Positions 1 through 12,079 of a stretch of 64,000 nucleotides of DNA are shown here, one piece after another; position 1 is the first letter of the stretch, and each line of letters begins with the position of its first letter. Location: contig OX359246.1 in NCBI GenBank assembly GCA_947179485.1, positions 36,373,632 through 36,437,631 of the forward strand. Reading direction: 5' to 3'. A model generated the notes under the pieces. The model ran no database searches and had not been told where the DNA came from. It saw only the letters and a list, made by a program, of their open reading frames with translations. A program made the translations under genes and the position numbers. Origin of the DNA: Allacma fusca. Lineage: Eukaryota; Arthropoda; Collembola; Symphypleona; Sminthuridae.

Positions 1-282
1 AGTCCTTCAACCTAAACAACATTTTTGAATTTAGCACTCGTCACATAATATTAACATCCATTTATTTTCGTGTGGTAAAATGTATTGAAGTTGAAGCTCA
101 AAACTGATTAGTTCATGGGTAAGATAAATTAAATGAAAGGTTTATTGAAATGAAAGAATTTGTGTGACGACACGGTTACTGTTTGCTTTAAATAAAGCTA
201 CATTTATACATATCTCTCCGTGTATCTTCCAGCTACCTTCTCAATCATTGGCGAAATATTAATTGCAATCTCATCATTGACT
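1..282. other. 3' flank of the DHRS7-like gene, no gene seen
   Basis: This stretch lies beyond the stop codon of the minus-strand dehydrogenase. A minus-strand AATAAA (TTTATT at 141-146) sits about 140 bases past the stop and is a plausible cleavage signal for that gene. Nothing else is recognised. Confidence 0.5.
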
Positions 283-2677
283 TTAGTCCCTCTTTTCAAC
301 TGGAGTGACTGATTTCCCAACCATTGCTTTTAAAATAGCATCACCGCCAACTAATTTCAGTAATCTGCAAAATAAATCAAACATAATTTCTAAAATCAAC
401 AGAGCAGTTGGTTTCTTACACCTTAGAGCAAAAATTCGTCTCCGTATGTAGTTTCACTTACGCTGAAGATAGAAGTGGGAAGTACGCCAGGAAATACAGA
501 GCTGGTACAATGGGGGGCAAAGAAATCCAAGATTCATTGAGTCGATTTGCCAAAGCCACTAAAGACAGCTGAGCACATCTCTCCGCAGTCATTCGTTTGT
601 CCGTGGGAAGTACTTTCTTGTGTGCTTTCTAAAAGTTAAAAGAATGAAAATTAGAAGCAGTACATTAGGATAGTGTTTCTGAACGGTCCAAAAACATGGA
701 CTCGAACCGACTCGTTTTCCCGAACCGAAAAAAATCCCTTTGCTGTTCCCGAAACCGGAACCGATATGTTCGAGTCCGGGACATTTTTGCCTTCCCGGAA
801 CCGATCCGGAAAATAAAATCGGTTCCCGGACCGGTTCCCGTTCCTTCCCGAACAGGCAGAAAATGCATAGGATTCATTTTCATGGAAGTCAAAATTGTGT
901 CGCGTTTTCAAATTATAGTTGGCAAATGCTTGGCAAATGCATGCTTTGCGTTTTCATCCAAAAAGGCAGCTTTAACAAACGCTTCCCGAAAACTTTCGGT
1001 TTTGATTTTTGTACCCGAAACCGGACCGAAAGTAACGGTTCTTTAAACCGTTGACCCGAAACCGGACCGAAATTTAACGGTTCTTTAAATCGTTGACCCG
1101 AAACCGTACCGGAACCGAACCGGAACCTCGGGAATTCCCGATACCGAACAGAAACACTACATTAGGAGTAAATCTGCTTTCAATTATTTAAGATGCAAAG
1201 TCATAAGCCTAATTTCAATAGACGTAATTGTTTTAGCTCAAAGCATACTTCTCCGGCTTTCGTAGTGAAAGCATTATCCCCAATGTCGGAATAAACTGGC
1301 CCTGGACATAGCAAAGTAACGTCCACATTTTTCCCGTACATTTCCATCCTCAAGCTGTTGAAGTAGCCCTGTTGAATAGAATTATGGTAAATGAAGTACT
1401 AATTATTAAAGGAACTAACAATAAGTGTTTAAGTACCGCAGATATTAGGCTTCATATTTTTTTAAAGACATGGATCTTTCCATATTTATGACTTGACACA
1501 TGTACAACGTGCTCTCTGAACAAGGACAAAATTTTAATAATCGGCAGAAAAAATGTAGATAATTACTTGAATTGCATGTTTGGATCCGGCGTAGCTCCCA
1601 GCATGAGGAAAACCAGTTTTGCCTGCAACACTTGACACAACGGCAACTTGTCCGCCACCCTTCTGGAGGAAATGTTTGACAACAATTCGGTTCATGTTTA
1701 TAACAGAGAACACATTCAGCTCGAACATGTCTCTGTCAACTTGCAGCTCCGTGTCTACCCAATTGGCTCTCTGTGATCGACCGGCATTGCTTATGAGGAC
1801 ATCCACCTGTGTAATCGTTATTTCTGTTTGCAAGATTCGACATGGTATTCAAGCAATTCAAGCCTCTAAATACTCGTTGGTTTCAAGGAATTAATTCATA
1901 GTCAGGGAAAACTTTGAGTTAAAGAATGCTTCTACAATAATATTATTATTGAAGGAAAAAGAATTGTTAATAATTTTTTTACTTATGTATAATTAATTAC
2001 ACATACAAAAATAATTTTTCTTATCTACAGTGTATGCACTCTTGAATGAATGAGTACGTACCTTCCCAAACTTCTCCTTCACTCTCTGGAAAGCCGGCTC
2101 GTGTGATTTAAAATCTACCATGTCCAAAGGCAGCACTAGAATGTCCTCATCCTTAAGGTTTGAGTTTTGTGCTGTTTGGAATTAAAAATGCACGCAATAT
2201 TTTGACATAAAAACATAAATATTTAAAAAAATAAGATATGAAAGGGTACATGTTAAAAACAAACTCTATCCTGGATTTTATAATATGAAGTTATATCTTA
2301 CCCAAACATTCAGTCTTAACTCGCTCCAATTGGTCGTGCCTTCTGGCGGACAGTGCTAATTTCGCTCCACATTTGGCAAACTCCTTAGCTATTGCTTCAC
2401 CAATCCCGCCCGAAGCTCCAGTGAGCCAAATGACTTTACCTTTGTACTCAGATTCTAAAAATAAATTATAAATTTTATTTCCCTTATAAAAGACTGTCGA
2501 AAATTATTTTAATGGACAATATCGAAATGAGACGGCTCCGAGATTCCACAAACCTGCAGTTTTCCCATATTTTTCCATTAAGAAAGTAATAATATCCGAG
2601 TCGATAATCAAGGAGAGTATCACACATGTTAGGAAATAAAGGATAGTTAACAGTCCAGCTAAATAAATCCAATCCAT
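283..2677 (-). CDS. DHRS7: Dehydrogenase/reductase SDR family member 7-like
   Basis: This is an NAD(P)H-dependent short-chain dehydrogenase of 331 residues (human DHRS7 is about 339), anchored in the endoplasmic reticulum by an N-terminal hydrophobic helix at residues 5-25. Seven exons join in phase: 2554-2677, 2302-2454, 2062-2171, 1567-1806, 1249-1368, 462-628 and 283-364. Visible motifs are the cofactor loop TGASGGIG (53-60), NAG (136-138), the catalytic serine near 187-188 and YAGSK (Tyr201, Lys205). The stretch [14 protein letters not shown] is characteristic of the DHRS7 subgroup. An in-frame ATG at 2722 lies only about 20 bases from a TATA box at 2738-2745, so it is probably upstream of the transcription start; ATG 2677 is preferred. 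A hAT-type MITE sits in the intron between exons 5 and 6. The exact substrate (steroid or retinoid carbonyl) cannot be read from sequence. Confidence 0.93.
671..1159. mobile_element. hAT-type MITE in a DHRS7 intron
   Basis: Inverted ends TAGTGTTTCTG (671-681) and CAGAAACACTA (1149-1159) are perfect complements. They are flanked by an exact 8-bp duplication CATTAGGA (663-670 and 1160-1167), the hallmark of hAT insertion. The 489-bp interior has no transposase and is built from degenerate copies of CCGAACCG and ACCGAAAC motifs. Open frames across it are artefacts of this repetition. Confidence 0.9.
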
Positions 2678-2737
2678 GGTTGTAATTTGACGTGGATTAC
2701 AAGTTGCAGTTACTATCAACAATTTATCCCGCCTATG

Positions 2738-2745
2738 TTTTTATA
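2738..2745 (-). promoter_or_regulatory. TATA box of the DHRS7-like gene
   Basis: TATAAAAA reads on the minus strand about 60 bases upstream of the chosen ATG (2677). The usual 28-34 base spacing would place transcription start near 2711-2717. Confidence 0.6.
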
Positions 2746-4793
2746 GAGAGTAGTATCACAAGTAATATTTATTTTTCCTGTCGGCTTGGAAGCATTTCAC
2801 AACTGTAATAATTAAAGTCTGAAAGAGACACGACCCAGTGCTCAGATGAGCTTGCTTGAGGTCTAGTATTTTGAAAGCTGTTATAGCTTTACTAGGGAAG
2901 TCTCATGAGAAAAGGTGATTACACTCAAGGCCGAATTTAACATTGTAATATCTATATTACAGATACTGACATTATCTCATCACCCATTTAAGCTAAGTAA
3001 TAACACATGGACAAACCACAAGCACAACTAAACAGTTTTTTCATGCATTTACGACGTGGGCGTATGGTAAGCTATGCAAAGGTGAGGTTAAAAAGCGTGT
3101 ATCAAGTTGAAACCCAAAATATTTATTCATCGTCGTCAGGGAAAAAGTGTGCACGCTTCCAAACACAAAGCAGTTTATGTACAAAGGTAGTCACAGCATG
3201 TATGTGTAATCTGGTGGTTACAAATGTACAAGCCTGTTATTTATTCTAAGTATACGGAATTGCTGGATCAAACGAATGACGAGGTTCCTACATGTTAAAG
3301 GCTTTGAAACATTTGCCAGAGTATAAAGAAGATATTGATTCGGTCTAGTGGGAGAATGAGTACTCTGTATAGCATCATGTATAGATATATGTATATGTAC
3401 CTACTGTAACTATAACATTAAAGTTAGTAGTAAGTGAAGTAACTATTTGCACATTGATTGATGGATACATTTTTCAAGAAAGTATGAGCAAATACAAATA
3501 TTCAATTAGGGCTAAATGTCCCTTCTTATTCTTTCTTACATCGAGTAATCTGGAATAATAGGAAAAACGTAGAGTTTCCCCCTGAACCCAAGCAAAATCT
3601 GATTGGCAACTTATAGAAAATTCTCTTCATATTTAGATACTACACAATTTGAATGCTAAATTTGCCTGGACAATCCAATAGAACTGTAAGACCGAATAAA
3701 ATATTATTTTCCGAATGGATTGAAAGCCTCAAAATTTGAGGTTTAAATCCAAAAGACTAAATTATTATAGTTTTTGTATTATGTACAGGAACATACATTA
3801 CGTTGCATGACACTTTGTTCCCCTTAAATCGTAAAACCATACATAAAATAGTTAAATAGTGTCGAAACATCTTTTATACAGAGAGTGATGATGGAGACAT
3901 CATAGCCCATGAAAAATCCACAGATTTGTTAAAACATGGGAAAATAAATATTTTACAATCTACCCAGATGTGGGCTAGGTGGAGCTTAAATTCTTTGTGC
4001 ACTCTGACTATGTATGTATAGTGTAGAATAGATACAAAGAAAGAGCTACTTGCTGTTTTATTGTTAGTCAAACAATAACAACAGTAAAAAGTTGGTGGAT
4101 CTCAACGCATCATAATCATTTCTCTACAATACAATTATTTGAGCTGACTTCAGTCAACTTATTTCCTTTCACAGAAAACAAACCAGCACAGTTAGTCCTT
4201 GCTCATTAGAGAAATTGCGTAACATTAGCACTAGAGAAGTTTATCGACAAACCAAGTAATTTTATGTAGTTCATGGCTGATGAATTAAAGTTATAAATAT
4301 GAGTTCATGGTAGCAATGACGCAACATTTGTCTATTCTTTCTCAAGCAGTACATACAAACGACTCTTCCTTTTTTTTTAACAAGCTTGCCTTTATTTTTC
4401 TCGCAGTTCACGAAACAGTTTCTGTTTCGCTTGTTCTAAAGGTTCAAAAACAAGACAAGATTTCAGGATCAAAATGGCGTGTCCCTGTCTGTCCTAGTGG
4501 TACATTAATCCCATCAATAGAATTCATCCCACGACTTAACCTCTGTTGGTTCACATTTAGAATTAAGTGTTTTGTAATTTGGGATTATTTCTTGATATAT
4601 GGGCTGAGCTTTGTTAATAGTTACCCCACATTTTCCAGGCATGGATAAATTTCCAAGTTTAAAAAAACAAGACTTATTAAACACCGAATTCTCAATGTCT
4701 CATTGCCAGATTTTATTAGTAAAGTTTTTACTAGATTAAAATATAGAGTAGTCATAATTTTTTCATATTGTTATTCACAAGTAGTAATTGATC
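2746..4793. other. Intergenic, no gene recognised
   Basis: AT-rich sequence between DHRS7 and the hAT-type element at 4802. Open frames here (for example 3007-3249 and 4307-4648) have no recognisable motif, signal peptide or splice continuation. Confidence 0.5.
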
Positions 4794-4801
4794 GTTGAGA
4801 C

Positions 4802-6166
4802 CAGAGCTGCGTTCAAGTTCAAGTACAACTTGAATAGTTCAAGTGCGTATCAAGTTCAAGTCAAGTCAAGTGCAGACAATTTTATAACTTAAAACTTGAA
4901 CATCAAGTTCAAGTGAATTTATAATTTTAACTTGAATTTTCAAGTTCAAGTTCGATCAAGTCCAAGTTAATAATTTATTACTTGATTTCAAAATCAAGTC
5001 AAGTTCAAGTACACTGAATGGAAGTACTTGAATAAAACTTGAGTATAACTTGAGTTTTTGCACTGAAATCAAGCTTATCTCCTGCATCCAACTAAAAATA
5101 ATATTGGGCGTCAATCATTGTAATAATGACATCTTTGTGTTTGTTTTTATTCCACCGACATAAAAATTCTCCTCCACGATGCCCAGTGGTCCACATCGAG
5201 AATAATTCTGGTGTCCTGTTTGCATACTTTGAATAGTTAAAAGTTCTGACTTATTGTTTTAGGATGTTCTTGATAGTAGAGGTTCTTGTTCCATTATAAA
5301 AATGAAATAAGTATTCTCTTCACCTGTTCTGAAGCTAAGAAGAAGTTTAAGAACAATTTATTATTCCCTGTAAGCAGGGGTGGATTTACGGGGTGGCCCA
5401 CCCTGGCCCGGCCAGGTTAAAACATTTAGGGCCAGGGTAAAAAAAATATTGACTAAGACCCTCACATTATATGTGTAAAAGCTCACACTATTTTGAGGGT
5501 TGGGCCAGGGTAAAAATTATTTTAATAATCCACACCTGCCTGTAAGAACAAGTTCTGCTAATATTAAACACCAGATGAACAGCAAACAATCTTATAAATC
5601 AATATTGGTTAAACAAAATTAACGACGACAAATATTCATGAATATAACTGCTGGTTACACTCAACAGATTAGTGCAACACTAATGTGAACAGGCCAATAA
5701 TACGATTGCTACCCTCTAAATTGTGGACATTAGTAAATTAGAACATAATGTCTGCAATTATTTGATCAAGTATTTTAAACTTTCTAGCGTATTTTAAAGT
5801 AAAGAATATCATCCGCATGCCGTTTAGTTTATACTAATTACGGCCTAACCAATATCAGCTATAACAATTGCGAACAAAATTTATAGCATTGTTTATTCAT
5901 GCACACAAAAATACTTGAACAATCAAGTTCAAGTGCAAGTTCAAGTTCACGTTCAAGTCAAGTTATGCATGCAACTTGAACGTCAAGTTTTTATCAAGTT
6001 CAAGTTCTATAAAATGTACTTGAAAAGCGTGTACTTGAATACTCAAGTTGCTTGAAAAACTTGATTCATCAAGTACAAGTACGGATACCTTGTTTAGATA
6101 ATTTTTCAAGTTCAAGTCAAGTTCAAGTCAAGTTGTCTAAAATAACTTGACTTGAACGCAGCTCTG
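4802..6166. mobile_element. hAT-type non-autonomous element with CAAGTTCAAG arrays
   Basis: Ends CAGAGCTGCGTTCAAG and its reverse complement (finishing at 6166) fit the hAT terminal consensus CAGRG. An exact 8-bp duplication GTTGAGAC flanks them (4794-4801, 6167-6174). Both subterminal zones (4810-5060 and 5910-6155) are packed with TCAAGT/ACTTGA repeats in both orientations, the expected layout for transposase-binding arrays. No transposase frame remains. A second hAT-type element is inserted at 5375-5538. Confidence 0.92.
5375..5538. mobile_element. Nested hAT-type MITE, 164 bp
   Basis: Ends CAGGGGTGGATT and (complement) CAGGTGTGGATT match at 11 of 12 positions. An exact 8-bp duplication CCTGTAAG occurs at 5367-5374 and 5539-5546. 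It lies wholly inside the element at 4802-6166 and is therefore younger than it. The GC-rich interior contains two copies of a GGGCCAGGGTAAAAA-like motif. Confidence 0.92.
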
Positions 6167-6220
6167 GTTGAGACAGATACTCACAGGACTGAATACTACT
6201 GAACCATGTTATGGTGTAAG

Positions 6221-7602
6221 TCACTTTGGCCGAAACCCAATCAAAGCCCGTGCAGTATTTTTAAAAATGAAGTCGAGGAAGGTTGGGGTGGAATTTTTCC
6301 CCAATTTGTTAAAATCTCCCACTTTTATAGCAACATTTGGAATCGACTTGACAGCTTTGCAAACGTCGTAGGCTTTAACAACAATTTTACTCAATTGTAA
6401 CATTTTGCTCTTGTACCTCCCGAGGCCTGCTGGTATATTAAATGCCTTCTGGAGGCCTAGACAATAGAATGCACTACTAGTTAAGCCCAGATACAGTAGT
6501 ATGAGAGCATAGTGCAAGGCAGAGTGGAGGAGCAAGATCCCAAAGGACAGGCTGAATATGATGTTTGTAATGAATGTCACTTTTAAACTAAATATAGAGG
6601 AGGCAAATCCAGTATTGAAGAGCTGAATTGTAAGCTGGAGCTGTCGACAATGTCTGAAGGCTTTCCTGACTGCTATCATAGAGCGGAAACCACATCTGAA
6701 ATTAAGCAATCCCTTGCATTGATTTACATTAAATATATCCCTCCTCAAAAAGTATTTTCAAATATAAAAATTTGTCAATAATAATTATTAATTACATTAC
6801 TTTTTTATTTCCGTCAGCCTCAAAACGCTTAACTCCAACGTGTTGTTACACTTTTGGAAAAATAATATTATTGTCGAAATTGGCAAGGCTAACGCGGTTC
6901 CCACAACGAAAGTCAGCCAAGTGTACTCCGCAGTACAAATGAAAAGCATCGGAGTAGTTTGTAGCCCTTGTGGGAGCGAGGAGTACAAGAAAAAAGTAGC
7001 ATTGTACTCTAAAATGTGTAATAAAATTGTTGCAAAAACGAAGAACACGGTGACAAGGGGATAGGATAAAATTGACAGCTCTTGGAATGATAAGGATGAC
7101 AATTTCGGCGGACCTTCCCAAGCTTCGTGTTTTTACGGACATAAATTAACCAAAAGAATTACATGAAAAACTAATCAAATCATCCAAGTACCTACATAAT
7201 TATATGTTGGGATGAGAAATCCCCAAAAATGCCAACGTATTTCTTACCATCATCCTCAAATAAACTGTTGAAGACATTCACAGTAATATCCGGAGTACAG
7301 TGGCAAATAGCGTATAAAGATTGAATGGACAGGGCCATGGCGGTCATAATAACAATATGGAATGGGTAATCCTTCATGATAAAATATTCGAGATGGAAAA
7401 TGGCCCGGAGACATTTAAATGAAATTATAAGCCATCGCAGGATGAGCCAGCCGAAAAGCATCTTCCATTGGATGTACTTTTTGCTGGAACGTTCAATCAG
7501 CGTAAGCTTCGCTTCTGCAATACTCACATGAAATGGAAGGATGTGGAACTTTGAGGCGGTGTAAAATTGTATCATGTTCAGTTTGACCAGTTTTTTATGC
7601 AT
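6221..7602 (-). CDS. Gustatory-type seven-helix chemoreceptor
   Basis: Three exons (7248-7602, 6801-7122, 6221-6695) join in phase to give 383 residues, the normal length of an insect-type chemoreceptor. Exon 1 has an N-terminal segment with a PFH motif, then a W/K-rich stretch and hydrophobic helices. Exon 2 contributes two strong helices. Exon 3 has the charged RHCRQLQLTIQLFN segment followed by two or three helices and a C-terminal SIPNVAIKVGDF block. This pattern resembles the very large gustatory receptor-like families of springtails, by memory of family style and not by alignment. The protein would be a plasma-membrane ligand-gated channel in sensory neurons. The acceptor before exon 2 is weak in pyrimidines. 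The gene starts only 55 bases from the end of the hAT-type element at 4802-6166. The ligand is unknown. Confidence 0.7.
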
Positions 7603-9473
7603 ATTTTTGTAGTGTCATTCAGCTTGCAGAGAATGCTGTTTTGCTTTATTTATTTTAAAAAACAGTCTTCAGTTCTTATTTTTCTTCTTATTTGACTCAA
7701 TTATTTATTGCTTTGTTTCAAGAGATTTACTCACTATAATATTCTTTTACAGGGTGTTTAAGAATAATGTAGAGAGTTATGCAATAATGCATAAGAGTAA
7801 TGTATAATTGTGTGGGGCAATTAATGCACTTATTATGAAGAGCACAAAATGAGAAGACCGGAATCGCAGCAATGTACATTGAAAAATTTAAAGTTTACTG
7901 AAGGATCAAGTCCTTGGGAACCTCCATACACAGGGCTTTTCCTGGAAACTTGCAAGGTTGAATATATATATTTAAATAGGCTGGAATGATCCGTTTAAAA
8001 TATTTTTAGGAATCTCGGCAGAAGGAAAAAAAATAACCAATGCCATGTACATATTTGAACAGCAATAACACAGTATGCACGGGACCAAATAGAATAAATT
8101 GCTGCTTTTTACGACAATTTCTAGCAAGTAATAGTATAGTACAATAGCAATATCTTGTCGCATGTACATAAGTACCTATGCAGTAAGTACCGGGGATAAA
8201 TACAAATTCCTGTACTTCAATTCGTTTTATTCTATTTTATAATTTAGCTATTTGCTAATTAACTGCTCCCTCAAAATGTCGTATACAGGGGACAAGCCTG
8301 TAGTGCTTAAAATAATATTTCAAATTATATACTCGGAGGAAATTCTAATGCTTTCAAAATGACATTAATGGCAATGCTGATGTCAGAGATGCTATTATAC
8401 ATACATAGCTAACGGCGGCTAGCATTGAAAGAAAGTATTGACTGTTGCGTCGGAATTTTCTCGGTACGATATTTTATTTATTGAACCGGAAATATTGTAC
8501 TTGATAGAATTTCCAATGAAATCTTGTTTCAAATGAATAGTCATAATCACAACACAATAATACAGCCGTTTGCTTTTATATATGTAAATATTTAAATCTT
8601 TGGGTATTACAGACATAATTACATCTAAACTGCACATGTATGGTGGGGGTGTTTTCAACTAGATAACGTAACTGGGGTATTTTGATGAAATACAGTAAAC
8701 TGGAAATCAATATTGTTGTTCACTGCGCTCTTTGCTGCATGTAATTATGTATGTTGTATAACCATCCGTTTAATTCTCACTGAATTTTTTAAGGATATTT
8801 TTTACTCTTAAATTTTTACACGGGCTGTGCAAAAATCTGACAAGCCGTTTCAGAGTTACCCGGGATTTTAGGGGCAGCTACATTGTAATTGTATTGTTGA
8901 AAATTCAAAAAACTTGCAAAAATAGACGCCAGGCATGAAACTTGGACGAATTCGTAGATGAACTCACTCTGTCAAGTTGTTTCGGTGCAACCCAGGTATT
9001 TGGAAAACGCAGTAACCCAATTTAGATTTTGTTGAAAGTTGTGTAAACCTGAGTATTTCCTAAACAGCGAATATTTATTATTTTTACGTAACTGGAAATC
9101 ATTGGTTGAATTCAAGATGTCTTAATATTAATATTATCAATTGAATCGAAATAAATCAAAGGTTACGTGCCTACCTATTATATTAGCTTGTCATTTTGAG
9201 ATAACGAAATTATATATTCCGTTATCGGGCATATAACGCTCACGTTCCTGTGAAGTCAATAAGTTGATACTTGTTCGATTAACTGTGTAAATATTAATCT
9301 AAGTTCGTATTAAATTTTAATGTATATATTTAATTTAAGCGTATGTCAATAAGGTACTTAAAAAAATGAATGCATAGAACTCGTAAATCATGCGCTCCTA
9401 AAATCTCATCTTATCGCTTGTGTTTTATTAAATAATTTAATATTTTTTTGTAAACACAATGCATAATATATAC
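7603..9473. other. Intergenic, no gene recognised
   Basis: AT-rich sequence without a convincing coding signal. The minus-strand AATAAA (TTTATT at 9424-9429) lies about 45 bases beyond the stop of the small peptide gene at 9474 and probably serves it. Confidence 0.5.
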
Positions 9474-10003
9474 TTAACCAAGCAGAGCTCCTCCAACTCT
9501 ACTAGCAGCTTCAGCGGCTAATCTAGCTCGGGCAAGTTCAGCTAACCGATCCCTGATTCGGGTCCAAAAGCTTCCTTCAGAAATAAAATATTGTTTAAAA
9601 AAACGCTAATAATAATGTAACCACTTGGTTTAGCATTGAACATGTTTTAATAATAAAGTTCTTGAGGTTTAACTTACTTTGAACTACTTCCAGGAGATCC
9701 TTCTCGAATTCATTCCACTCCAAACTTTCAATCTCGCCATTTCCGTCCAAATCTAAACTGTTTTCTTCGGGAAAACTCTCGATTTCCTACGCAGTGGGGC
9801 AAGTACTTAATTAAGGGCGTATTATATGTTTTTTGAAAAACTCCTCTGATTTCTAAGAAGGAATATCCTTTAATAATATATAAATAATAATTATTGCAAA
9901 AATAAATTGCTTTTACCGACTCAGCTGGAGGATTAGCCGGAGCAGCAAGAATAACAGCCACGTAGGACAGAATTACAAACACCAAAATTTTAGTTGAATG
10001 CAT
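9474..10003 (-). CDS. Candidate amphipathic host-defence peptide precursor
   Basis: Three exons (9917-10003, 9678-9786, 9474-9574) encode 98 residues. Residues 1-20 are a clean signal peptide ending ...ILAA followed by PANPPAES. Residues about 30-65 are strongly acidic, and an arginine at 66 could be a cleavage site. The last 32 residues begin SFWTRIRDRLAEL, are alanine- and arginine-rich (6 Arg against 3 acidic), could form an amphipathic helix, and end in Gly, the usual donor for C-terminal amidation. Signal, acidic pro-region and cationic amidated helix with an early Trp is the layout of cecropin-like antimicrobial precursors, although no sequence identity to a known family is claimed. The gene at 12080-12859 has the same plan. 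A neuropeptide or a venom-like secretion is an alternative. Confidence 0.7.
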
Positions 10004-10100
10004 TTTGGAATTTTTGGTACGCTTCTTGGAGCCGAAATATTTTCAAGGTGGAAATAACTCAAAAATATTAAACTGAAGTAGTGTCAAGTTGAAATTTGTA

Positions 10101-10108
10101 TTTATATA
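10101..10108 (-). promoter_or_regulatory. TATA box of the 98-residue peptide gene
   Basis: TATATAAA on the minus strand is followed 34 bases later by an initiator-like TCAGTTT, whose A is at 10074. This is the spacing of a strong arthropod core promoter, with a 5' leader of about 70 bases before ATG 10003. Confidence 0.65.
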
Positions 10109-10747
10109 AAAACGAAATAACTTTTGCTTTCATATGGAAATACGAGATTTGATATTTAATGGCAGGTGCAGCGGAAATTAGTTAAAAAATTGCAGCAGTA
10201 CAATTAAATTAGTAAATTAAATTTAGTAAATGCATATGAATCTGTTGATATGTCACCTATTTGCAACAAGTGCACAAAAGTGACACAGATAATTTTATTT
10301 AATTTTACAATATTATGTAATAAAAGCAAACACCAGCTGGGGTGAAAGAGTGATTATTTTATAATTCAATGGAGTTGACAGGATATCCATTCAAAAATCA
10401 ACGCAAGGCTAAAATCATGAAAAATGGAGCTGGTGAACAGAAAAGTTGTTGCTTGGTTTTCTATTTTAGAGAAATTAAAAATACGACTGAATCATAAGAG
10501 CAGACTTCGTTGCTCATTTTATTTCATTGCACATTTGTATATAATTTTGATTTTTTACGTTCTATTAAAAAAAACCTGGGAAGTTTTAATACAGCATACA
10601 ATGTGAAAAATAAACGTAACGCTGTTCACTGATAGTACGATACATACATACATACATAGTGAGGCCATCCGAGCTGTACATTGCTATATGGTACGTTTTT
10701 TTCTTCCAACTTACATAACTAATACACTTCTGTAAGTATTTATTAAT
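10109..10747. other. Intergenic with a CATA microsatellite
   Basis: No gene is seen. A short (CATA)n run lies at about 10642-10658. The remainder is AT-rich upstream sequence of the small peptide gene. Confidence 0.5.
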
Positions 10748-11634
10748 CAGAGGTGTGGAAAATACATGAAACTTATTATTAAAATACAAATCATCAGATT
10801 TACAGATATACTGAGATACAAATATCAAATTCAAATACCAGGAGTAACTTAGTTAAAATGCAAAATATAAAATATTGTAAAATGTAACGTAAAATAAGTA
10901 ATTTGGCAAGATACAAAATAAAATACTTTGCTTCCATCAAAAACCGAAAATATGAAATAAAAATACCTTATTAAAATAAAAAATACATACTGAAAATACT
11001 CTCAAATTTATCTCCTGTATCTCAAGTTCATTCTCTCCAAGTATCTTTGACAATTTTGTCAAATAATATGGTATCCAAAAATTATTCAAGTAAGCTAACA
11101 GGTACGTGATTAGAGTTTAGTGTTGCGCATGTTCGTACAGTAGATCAAAGTATAAGTATTGCCATGACCCTGGATACACAATATTTTTCTTTTAAATGAA
11201 TAACGTAATAACTCCTTGGTAATTTATTTACGGATTTTATGTTGGTGTCACTGATTTCACTTATTTTATAACCCTCACATACCTTGATTTTATCTATTTT
11301 CTAAATAAGTACTACAAATTAGCCACAAAAGTTAAAGAATTAGTTTCAGAATGTTTCAAATTAGTGCTTTTACATTTTGAAATTATTGTATTTGAAATAC
11401 GGGGTGGGCAATATGGGTTACAACGTTACAAGATTAATAAATACAAAATAACATCACGTTCGTAGATCTTCAAACCACGAAATATAGTAGAAATTTTGGT
11501 ACTGACAAAATACGAATTGCAAAATACATTAAAACATTGACCTTGAGAAAAATACCAAGTAGAAAATACTGAATGTGTTTCGTTTCAAGTACTATTTTAA
11601 ATAGATACAATAATTAAAATATTCCACATCTCTG
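10748..11634. mobile_element. Probable hAT-type MITE with AAAATAC motif arrays
   Basis: Left end CAGAGGTGTGGAAAATA and the complement of the right end, CAGAGATGTGGAATA, match closely and fit the hAT CAGAG terminus. Flanking octamers TTATTAAT and GTATTAGT agree at six of eight positions, as expected of a decayed duplication. The 887-bp interior is rich in AAAATAC and AATACAAA repeats and has no transposase frame. Confidence 0.75.
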
Positions 11635-12079
11635 GTATTAGTTTGGGAAATTTAAAAAGACCCTTTCATAGTAATAATTCAAAAATTCTCGGAGAAATAC
11701 CAATATACATACCTGGCAGTCAAAATTTCTTGCACTTTGGTTAACATATTGGAGGAATTTTGAATTCTTAATCTATCAATGTCTTTGAATGCTTTGAAAA
11801 GCCGATATAGGAAACGAATGCTGAAAGTGTCTGGCCAGAATTAAGTGTACCAAACGTTAGTATGCATACAATTAACAAAACATGGTTGTTAATTTTCAGC
11901 TTTTACAAAAAATAATGCAAATTGTCTTGTTTAACATGAGGAACTGTTGTATGGGGCTGTTTGCGAGCAAATATATTTCAGCAATAGATGATGACTTTAA
12001 TCCCATCAGTCAAGTTCAGTGGATGTCTGTTGTTGATGTAAATCTTTAATAAAATTTTCTCATCATTTCTGGTAATATA
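11635..12079. other. 3' flank of the second peptide gene, no gene seen
   Basis: AT-rich sequence between the MITE at 10748-11634 and the stop codon of the small gene at 12080. No supported feature. Confidence 0.45.

Noticed and set aside
651-1054. Overlapping Arg/Pro-rich open frames on both strands
   Set aside because: They lie entirely inside the hAT-type MITE and reflect its CCGAACCG repeats.
2678-2722. Upstream ATG of the DHRS7-like gene
   Set aside because: It falls only about 20 bases from the TATA box and is probably not transcribed; the downstream ATG gives the usual length.
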